Positions 1 to 4,294 of a stretch of DNA of 5,608 nucleotides are shown here, one piece after another. Where the stretch lies: the NCBI GenBank assembly GCA_904501675.1, contig CAJGCL010000122.1, positions 1 to 5,608 on the forward strand, read 5' to 3'. A program made the position numbers and the translations under genes. How positions within the stretch are numbered: position 1 is the stretch's first letter; every line of letters starts with the position of its first letter. This DNA comes from Clostridiaceae bacterium (GTDB taxonomy: Bacteria; Bacillota; Clostridia; Oscillospirales; Acutalibacteraceae). The notes below the pieces were generated by a model, which worked only from the letters and a program-made list of their open reading frames with translations, was not told where the DNA came from and did not search any database.

Positions 1-1004
1 TCGTCGTCCCAGTCATTATCCTCTTCAAAGTCTGCCTTCATAACTTCACGAACAGCTTCAATAATACCGTTGGAGTCGATACCAAGAGTAGACATAATAT
101 CTTCGTGGAGACCGATAGGAGCAAATGTATCCTGAACACCAAGCTTCTTGAATGCACAGCCCTTACCTGACTCAACAACAACCTCTGCTACTGCTGAGCC
201 GAGACCGCCGATAACTGTATGGTCTTCAACAGTGATGATACGGCGAGTATCCATAACAGCTTTAAGTACAGCTTCTTTATCAAGAGGCTTGATTGTGTGC
301 ATATCAAGAACACGAATCTTGAGACCGTCTGCCTTCTCAAGGAATTCTGCAGCCTGGAAAGCCTGGAATACGCAAGAACCGCAAGCAATAATTGTAAGGT
401 CTGAGCCTTCGTGAACTTCAACTGCCTTACCAAGCTCAAAGCCATAGTTTGCATCCTTATAAAGAACACGGTCGAAACCACGGTTAATTCTGATATAGAA
501 TGGGCCTGGTGTGTTGTATGCTGCCATAACAGCGTTGTATGTTTCGTAACCATCTGCAGGGCAGATAACTGTAAGGTTAGGAATAGAACGGGTTAAAGCA
601 AGGTCGCAGATAGCGTGGTGAGTAGAACCAGCCTGACCGAAGGATGTACCTGAGTGAGTAGCAATAACTTTTGCGTTAACATTCTGGTAGCAAAGGTCTG
701 TATGGAGCTGGTCTGCTGAACGGAATGATGCGAACTGTGAGAATGTTGAAAGGAAAGGAACAAGGCCTGCCTTTGCCATACCTGCAGCTACACCGAACAT
801 ATTCTGCTCTGCGATACCTACGTTAAAGAATCTATCAGGGAATTTCTTCTGGAAATCACCGATTTTTGTTGATTTTGCAAGGTCAGCTGTAAGAGCAACT
901 ACCTCAGGATGAGCTTCTGCAAGCTCAACAAGAGCCTGACCGTAAATTTCAGCTGTTGAAAGAGATGTTGACTGTTCAGCTGTATATGATAATCCGCCTG
1001 CCAT
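1..1004 (-). CDS. Split transketolase, C-terminal subunit (3' end outside window)
   Basis: Thiamine-diphosphate enzyme subunit that supplies the pyrimidine-binding and C-terminal domains; it should work only with the N-terminal subunit encoded directly upstream, in the cytosol, moving two-carbon ketol units between ketoses and aldehydes. The 334 visible codons start with MAGGLSYT. Pyrimidine-binding domain is roughly residues 15-180, with the catalytic glutamate in VGIAEQNM (Glu66) and a loop with His117 and His129 (STHHAICD); Arg175 lies in RINRG. The C-terminal domain follows from about 190 (VEDHTVIGGLGS, 259-270). The ATG is set by AGGAGG ten bases upstream, two bases after the previous stop. 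Odd points: the usual ATR motif near the N-terminus reads STA (Ala18), the usual DG-THQ loop reads AGSTHH (Ala125), and the visible end is a very acidic tail (residues 325-334). These fit a divergent substrate range. The DXS/1-deoxyxylulose alternative is less likely because the protein is split. Family assignment is secure; the substrate is unknown. Confidence 0.93.
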   Translation of the reverse strand, partial: MAGGLSYTAEQSTSLSTAEIYGQALVELAEAHPEVVALTADLAKSTKIGDFQKKFPDRFFNVGIAEQNMFGVAAGMAKAGLVPFLSTFSQFASFRSADQLHTDLCYQNVNAKVIATHSGTSFGQAGSTHHAICDLALTRSIPNLTVICPADGYETYNAVMAAYNTPGPFYIRINRGFDRVLYKDANYGFELGKAVEVHEGSDLTIIACGSCVFQAFQAAEFLEKADGLKIRVLDMHTIKPLDKEAVLKAVMDTRRIITVEDHTVIGGLGSAVAEVVVESGKGCAFKKLGVQDTFAPIGLHEDIMSTLGIDSNGIIEAVREVMKADFEEDNDWDD

Positions 1005-1006
1005 AA

Positions 1007-1879
1007 TTAATTGCCCTCCTTCTCTGCACGTGCAATTCTCTTCTGGTATGTTGCTTCAAGAGCTTTCTTACCATTAGCATATTTTTCATCGTCAAATGCA
1101 CCATAGTGCCATCTGAAGTCGCCTTCAATAAAGTCGATACCGCAGCCCTTAACTGTATCGCAAAGGATAAGAACAGGCTTATCTGTATCATTTTCGTATG
1201 CGAAATCAATAGCTTCGCAAAGCTCTTTAATGTTGTTACCGTCAACCTTCTTAACGATAAAGCCAAATGCTTCCCATTTATCTGCAAGAGGCTCAAGAGC
1301 CATAACATCTTCTGTATTACCGTCAATCATATTATGATTACGGTCAACAAAAGTAATAAGGTTTGTAAGCTTGTAGTGAGCAGCGCTCATTGCTGCTTCC
1401 CAGTTTGAGCCTTCGTCAAGCTCACCGTCTCCAAGAACAACAAATGTCTTGAAATCCTTTTTGAGAAGTCTTGCTGCAAGAGCTGTACCAACACCGATTG
1501 AAAGGCCGTGGCCAAGAGAGCCTGTAGATGCGTCTACACCAACAACCTTGTTTGAGTCAAGGTGCATACCCATTTTTGAACCTGAAAGGTTAAAGGTTTT
1601 GAGCATTTCCTTATCGTTGAAGCCAAGGTCGCAAAGAACAGGTGCATAAGCAATACCTGCATGACCCTTACTGAGAATGAAGCGGTCGCGGTCTTCCCAG
1701 TTTGGTTCCTCAACCTTAATGTGCATATATTTGTGGTAGCACACTGTCATAATATCCATAACGCTCATACCGCCACCGATGTGGCCGCTGCCTGCCCAAT
1801 ATGTTGTATCAAGGCAAAGGTTACGGAGTTCGTTTGCTTTCTTTTCAAGAGCAAGCCACTCCTGTTTTGAAAGTGCCAT
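1007..1879 (-). CDS. Split transketolase, N-terminal (TPP-binding) subunit
   Basis: Subunit that binds the diphosphate and metal of thiamine diphosphate; partner of the following gene. At 290 aa it is full length for a split transketolase N-half. Visible motifs: GSGHIGG with His33, LSKGHA with His73, GMHLD with His106, TGSLGHGLS (119-127), and the thiamine motif beginning GDGE (150-153) and ending in NHNMIDG, whose Asp151 and Asn181 are the expected metal ligands; WHYG (His258) near the C-terminus matches the usual substrate-channel WHG. All cofactor-site residues that I can place are kept, so an active enzyme is expected. The common HPGG-S segment is here HIGGGMS, a mild variation. The ATG is set by GGAGG at 1887-1891, seven bases away. 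It sits 61 bases after the aminotransferase and 2 bases before the C-subunit. Split transketolases include general pentose-phosphate enzymes and specialised ones such as the apulose-4-phosphate transketolase AptAB, so the family alone does not give the substrate. Confidence 0.95.
   Translation of the reverse strand: MALSKQEWLALEKKANELRNLCLDTTYWAGSGHIGGGMSVMDIMTVCYHKYMHIKVEEPNWEDRDRFILSKGHAGIAYAPVLCDLGFNDKEMLKTFNLSGSKMGMHLDSNKVVGVDASTGSLGHGLSIGVGTALAARLLKKDFKTFVVLGDGELDEGSNWEAAMSAAHYKLTNLITFVDRNHNMIDGNTEDVMALEPLADKWEAFGFIVKKVDGNNIKELCEAIDFAYENDTDKPVLILCDTVKGCGIDFIEGDFRWHYGAFDDEKYANGKKALEATYQKRIARAEKEGN
1015..1020 (-). promoter_or_regulatory. Ribosome binding site of transketolase C-subunit, inside the N-subunit gene
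   Basis: AGGAGG lies within the last codons (Glu-Gly region) of the N-subunit gene, ten bases before the ATG at 1004; only two bases separate the N-subunit stop from that ATG. This arrangement favours translational coupling and equal amounts of two subunits of one enzyme. Confidence 0.85.
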
Positions 1880-1912
1880 TTTTATTCCTCCATTTTATAT
1901 AGATTTATAGAG

Positions 1913-1926
1913 CCGATAGACATCGG
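1913..1926 (-). repeat. Short inverted repeat between aminotransferase and transketolase genes
   Basis: CCGAT and ATCGG arms of five bases flank a four-base loop in the 61-base gap, just after the aminotransferase stop. No T-run follows on the transcribed strand, so it does not look like an intrinsic terminator. It could be a weak processing or stabilising hairpin, or chance. I see no convincing promoter in this gap. Confidence 0.35.
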
Positions 1927-1940
1927 TTAAATTAACTTAA

Positions 1941-3209
1941 TCAGCCAAGCTCAGGGTGAAGCTTTTTAACAGCCTTGAATGCATCCTCTGCAATTTCAAT
2001 AGAGCGGTTAATATCTTCCTGAGTGAGAGATGCGTTGATAAAGTGGTTATGGTGAGAAGTAATGAACATACCTCTGTTAACACACTCTGCAACCCAATCC
2101 TGATGAAGAAGAAGAGAATCGTCGTTTGCAATTCTGAGATAGAAGAGAGCAGGAGCACCCGTTACTCTTAAATCAAAGCCATGCTCTTTACCTGCAGCAA
2201 CGAAGCCGTCAGTAAGCTGTCTGCCCAAAGTATCGAAAAGCTTTGGAGCATCAATAGCTTTAAGCTTATTGATACAAGCAATACAAGCTGCAAATGGAAC
2301 TGCGCTCATCCAGTAAGAGCCTGTGTATGAAAGGCTTGAAGCAGCATTTCTGAGGAACTCTTTACCGCAGAAGGCAGACATATTGTAGCCGTTTGCAAGA
2401 GCTTTACAGAAGCAGATAATATCTGCCTCAAAGCCGAAGAAATGGTCTGAGCCTGCAAGGTCAAGACGGAAGCCGCAACGAACGTCGTCTACGATAAGAA
2501 CGATACCGTGCTTTGTGCAAAGCTCGCGAACCTCTTTCCAAAAGCCGTCTACAGGGAAAGCATTATCAATGAAGTTGCCGTGGTTATATGGCTGAGCAAT
2601 AATAGCGGCAATTTCATTTTCGTTTTCTGCAATAATCTTTTTAAGACCTTCAATATCGTCCCAACGAGCGTAGATGTTGTTTGCAACATCTTCAGGTGTA
2701 ACGCCAGGATAGTCAATCTTCTGAACCATTGGAGAAACGCCGTGGTAGAAGTTGTTGAAGAAAACAAGCTTCTTTCTGTGAGTATGAGCACGGGCTGTAA
2801 GGATGGCACCCTGAGTTGCATCGTTACCATTCTTTGCAAAGAATGCCCAATCTGCAGTAGCAACTGTATCAACAAGAAGCTCTGCGCACTCAATCATAAT
2901 TTTATCAGGAGATGTAACGCAGTTACCCTTTTTAATCTGCTCAATAGCAGCAGCGTCAACATCTTCATCGCAATAACCAAGAATGTTAGGACCATATGCA
3001 CACATATAGTCGATATACTGGTTTCCGTCAACATCCCAGAAATATGAGCCCTTTGCTTTTTCTGAGAAACGAGGCCATCTGTTTACAGGAATAAACTGAC
3101 CTTCAGCAGGGCCTAAGTGGCCATATACGCCTGCAGGGATAACCTTGGCAGCGCGCTCAAAATATTCGTCTGATTTAGTTGTTTTGTATAATGGATATTT
3201 TTTGCTCAT
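1941..3209 (-). CDS. Class-III PLP aminotransferase, glutamate-1-semialdehyde aminomutase-like (first paralogue)
   Basis: Fold-type I, subgroup-III pyridoxal-phosphate enzyme, 422 aa, close to the usual ~425-430 of the glutamate-1-semialdehyde aminomutase branch. Landmarks in order: VIPAGV (23-28), FWDVDGNQYIDY (57-68), the phosphate-binding turn AKNGNDATQGA (125-135), FYHG (154-157) stacking on the cofactor, LIVDDVRCGFR (238-248) with Asp241 placed for the pyridine nitrogen, and Lys269 in FCKALANG as the Schiff-base lysine. Variants: the usual SGTEA turn is NGNDA, and the usual DEV is DDV, so this is not an orthodox heme-pathway enzyme; no hemA or other tetrapyrrole gene is nearby. Relatives aminate aldehydes or ketones, or shift an amino group within a molecule. 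The ATG is set by AAGGAGG seven bases upstream, overlapping the stop of the SCP2-like gene. Being between that gene and the transketolase pair suggests it aminates a substrate or product of the transketolase; this is inference. Confidence 0.92.
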   Translation of the reverse strand: MSKKYPLYKTTKSDEYFERAAKVIPAGVYGHLGPAEGQFIPVNRWPRFSEKAKGSYFWDVDGNQYIDYMCAYGPNILGYCDEDVDAAAIEQIKKGNCVTSPDKIMIECAELLVDTVATADWAFFAKNGNDATQGAILTARAHTHRKKLVFFNNFYHGVSPMVQKIDYPGVTPEDVANNIYARWDDIEGLKKIIAENENEIAAIIAQPYNHGNFIDNAFPVDGFWKEVRELCTKHGIVLIVDDVRCGFRLDLAGSDHFFGFEADIICFCKALANGYNMSAFCGKEFLRNAASSLSYTGSYWMSAVPFAACIACINKLKAIDAPKLFDTLGRQLTDGFVAAGKEHGFDLRVTGAPALFYLRIANDDSLLLHQDWVAECVNRGMFITSHHNHFINASLTQEDINRSIEIAEDAFKAVKKLHPELG

Positions 3210-3216
3210 TTTGCTG

Positions 3217-3224
3217 CCTCCTTA
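3217..3224 (-). promoter_or_regulatory. Stop codon of SCP2-like gene overlapped by Shine-Dalgarno of aminotransferase gene
   Basis: The motif TAAGGAGG contains the TAA stop (3224-3222) of the upstream gene and the AGGAGG (3222-3217) of the next one, seven bases before its ATG at 3209. Ribosomes finishing the first gene can restart at once, which supports translational coupling. Confidence 0.85.
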
Positions 3225-3989
3225 TCCTATATATAATGCAACTCTGTCAAGAATGCGGTTGATGTTATCAAGCATACTAACGAGACCGTGCATTTCAATT
3301 TTGCCTGTACCGATACAAGCGAGAGCGTTAAGCTTGCCGTCGAAAAGACCGCGAGCAGTTTCAATAGAATCAAAAATCATTGCAGCGCGATATGTAGCAG
3401 GAGCCTTTTTAAGTGTAACAAGGCGGTGATCCTTACAAACAAGTTCAACTGCAGGACCGTTTTTGATACCAATAAGAACGCTTCCGTCCTCGATAGCTTT
3501 AGCACTGAATTTACCAATCTGGTCATTGTTACCAATCTGTGCGATTGCAACACCGATTGTGTAAAGCATAAGAAGAGTGCTTCTTTCAAAGAAAACAGGG
3601 TCCTTAAGGTCTTCTTCAGATGCTCTCATATATTTTGTGAGAAGGTCTGTAAGAGGAGTAAATGTTTTAAGAAGGAAGCCAATGTGCTGGAAGCCCTTTG
3701 ATGGGATAGGAGTTACTGTGCCATCAATAAGACCATTGAATTTTTCACAGCTAGAGAAAGGAAGCTTAACATCACAAGAAGAGCAACCCTGCTCCATACG
3801 GCATTTACCGTTTTTGAAATAAAGAGTAGCACTTGGGCCGTCTTTAACATCAAAACCGATAGAAATCGGCTTTTTGCCTTCAAGAAGTTCAGATGCTTCA
3901 GGTACAAGCTCGCAAAGATTTTCGAGAGTACCTAAAATGCCGAACAGATTTATGTAGGCAAGTGTTTTTGAATCCATAAGATTTTGCAA
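3222..3989 (-). CDS. Putative tandem SCP2-like lipid/hydrophobic-ligand binding protein
   Basis: First gene of the leftward operon, 255 aa. I see no signal peptide and no long membrane segment, so it is probably cytosolic. It reads as two related halves, residues ~42-121 and ~171-250. Both hold an IG..K-GP--L start, a polar strand, then F-S-E---GL-DG (78-90 and 206-218, seven identical of thirteen), then an amphipathic C-terminal helix. Strand pattern plus the G-L-DG segment and closing helix resemble SCP2 sterol-carrier domains, which bind lipids or other hydrophobic ligands in a tunnel. The call rests on pattern, not on a search. The first half alone carries a cysteine set Cys63, Cys69, Cys72, Cys81 that might bind metal. 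The start is TTG at 3989: AGGAGG lies eight bases before it, while the in-frame ATG at 3977 would be twenty bases away. It could instead be an uncharacterised binding or scaffold protein for the enzymes behind it. Confidence 0.65.
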   Translation of the reverse strand: MQNLMDSKTLAYINLFGILGTLENLCELVPEASELLEGKKPISIGFDVKDGPSATLYFKNGKCRMEQGCSSCDVKLPFSSCEKFNGLIDGTVTPIPSKGFQHIGFLLKTFTPLTDLLTKYMRASEEDLKDPVFFERSTLLMLYTIGVAIAQIGNNDQIGKFSAKAIEDGSVLIGIKNGPAVELVCKDHRLVTLKKAPATYRAAMIFDSIETARGLFDGKLNALACIGTGKIEMHGLVSMLDNINRILDRVALYIG

Positions 3990-4003
3990 AGCAAATTCCT
4001 CCT
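3987..4003 (-). promoter_or_regulatory. Shine-Dalgarno that selects a TTG start for the SCP2-like gene
   Basis: AGGAGG at 4003-3998 is eight bases from TTG (3989-3987). The nearest in-frame ATG (3977-3975) would leave a twenty-base gap, too long for efficient initiation, so the TTG is preferred. This adds the residues MQNL before Met5. Confidence 0.8.
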
Positions 4004-4032
4004 TTATATGAAATCAATTTATTATCCATTTT

Positions 4033-4061
4033 ATTTTAACAGACGGGTGGTATATTGTCAA
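4033..4061 (-). promoter_or_regulatory. Predicted sigma-A promoter of the leftward operon
   Basis: On the minus strand TTGACA (4061-4056) is followed after 17 bases by TAAAAT (4038-4033), with a TG one base before the -10 box (extended -10). The -35 box is perfect and the spacing ideal. Transcription is expected to start near 4026 (G), giving a leader of about 37 bases before the TTG start of the SCP2-like gene. Confidence 0.75.
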
Positions 4062-4070
4062 CAAATTCCA

Positions 4071-4099
4071 TAGTAAAAAATATAATTGTTTTAGTAAAA
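4071..4099. repeat. Direct repeat TAGTAAAA, two copies 21 bp apart
   Basis: TAGTAAAA occurs at 4071-4078 and 4092-4099, two helical turns apart on the same face of DNA, just upstream of the leftward -35 box. The second copy is part of an 11-bp palindrome TTTTAGTAAAA (4089-4099). It may be a regulator site; in such AT-rich DNA chance is a real alternative. Confidence 0.35.
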
Positions 4100-4221
4100 G
4101 TATCTACAAAAAGCAGGTTTTTTCTCAAGGTTGAAAAATCAGCAAAATTCAAGAGAAATAGTGCATAAAAACATTATTAAGTTTTTGTTAAGTTTTCACA
4201 CGTTTTTTAAGAGATACTTTT
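4096..4221. repeat. Long-spaced inverted repeat AAAAGTATCT / AGATACTTTT
   Basis: AAAAGTATCT (4096-4105) and its exact reverse complement AGATACTTTT (4212-4221) lie 106 bases apart. One is about 35 bases upstream of the leftward -35 box, the other six bases upstream of the rightward -35 box. Each faces its nearest promoter in the same sense, as expected for one regulator serving both. Confidence 0.4.
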
Positions 4222-4230
4222 TTCTCTTGA
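4118..4230. repeat. Repeated TTTTTTCTC element, with an inverted copy
   Basis: TTTTTTCTC occurs at 4118-4126 and again at 4218-4226, exactly 100 bases later. An inverted relative, TCAAGAGAAA (4149-4158), is the exact reverse complement of TTTCTCTTGA (4221-4230), and the latter runs into the -35 box of the rightward promoter. The 4121-4158 stretch can also fold by itself (TTTCTC with GAGAAA, TTGAA with TTCAA). Binding here would directly affect polymerase access. Confidence 0.4.
4177..4196. repeat. Direct repeat TTAAGTTTT, 11-bp period
   Basis: Two identical nine-base copies, 4177-4185 and 4188-4196, start 11 bp apart, about one helical turn. This spacing is typical of tandem half-sites for OmpR/PhoB-type response regulators. 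They lie about 65-84 bases before the predicted start of the rightward transcript, a position suited to activation. The identity of any regulator is unknown. Confidence 0.4.
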
Positions 4231-4254
4231 CAAGGCCATATAATAATGTATAAT
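4227..4254 (+). promoter_or_regulatory. Predicted sigma-A promoter of the rightward aminotransferase gene
   Basis: TTGACA (4227-4232), a 16-base spacer and TATAAT (4249-4254): both boxes match consensus exactly. A second TATAAT at 4239-4244 is only six bases from the -35 box and is unlikely to be used with it. Start of transcription is expected around 4260-4262, leaving a leader of about 34 bases. Confidence 0.82.
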
Positions 4255-4258
4255 AAAA

Positions 4259-4276
4259 AGTGAATCAAAATTCACT
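4259..4276 (+). promoter_or_regulatory. Perfect palindrome at the predicted transcription start (operator or 5' hairpin)
   Basis: AGTGAAT and ATTCACT form a perfect seven-base inverted repeat around CAAA. It starts five bases after the -10 box and ends two bases before the Shine-Dalgarno. As DNA it is well placed for a dimeric repressor to block transcription. As RNA it would be a hairpin at the very 5' end, which could stabilise the message or affect ribosome loading. Confidence 0.6.
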
Positions 4277-4278
4277 CT

Positions 4279-4285
4279 AAGGAGG
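4279..4285 (+). promoter_or_regulatory. Ribosome binding site of the rightward aminotransferase gene
   Basis: AAGGAGG, a near-perfect anti-16S match, sits nine bases before the ATG at 4295 and directly behind the palindromic element, so a stable hairpin or bound protein there could influence its use. Confidence 0.85.
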
Positions 4286-4294
4286 AAATAGAAA

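Larger units (their letters stand above)
3990..4294. other. Divergent intergenic control region with no gene
   Basis: About 305 bases, distinctly more AT-rich than the flanking genes. I find no credible open reading frame, tRNA or terminator in it. It holds a promoter in each direction, a palindrome at the start of the rightward transcript, and several short repeats listed separately. The repeats lie mostly in 4071-4230, between the two promoters, where a shared regulator could act on both transcripts. Confidence 0.8.

Noticed and set aside
1106..1870. Several plus-strand open frames opposite the transketolase N-subunit
   Set aside because: Low-complexity shadow frames opposite a full-length enzyme with intact thiamine-binding motifs.
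1..1879. Sulfoquinovose sulfo-transketolase or apulose catabolic locus
   Set aside because: Split transketolases occur there, but none of the expected partner genes (isomerases, dehydrogenases, kinases, transporters) is in this window, and aminotransferases are not part of those routes as I know them.
1913..1926. Intrinsic terminator between aminotransferase and transketolase genes
   Set aside because: The stem is only five pairs and no T-run follows on the transcribed strand, so read-through is expected.
2508..3047. Plus-strand open frame of 179 codons antisense to the first aminotransferase
   Set aside because: It lies wholly inside a gene with clear family motifs, has no Shine-Dalgarno of note, and its product is cysteine/asparagine-rich without recognisable domain features.
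4167..4186. AAAAAC / GTTTTT hairpin in the intergenic region as a terminator
   Set aside because: All-but-one A-T pairs, no gene ends nearby, and it sits between divergent promoters.
4239..4244. Alternative -10 box TATAAT for the rightward promoter
   Set aside because: Only six bases from the TTGACA; the copy at 4249-4254 has a proper 16-base spacing.
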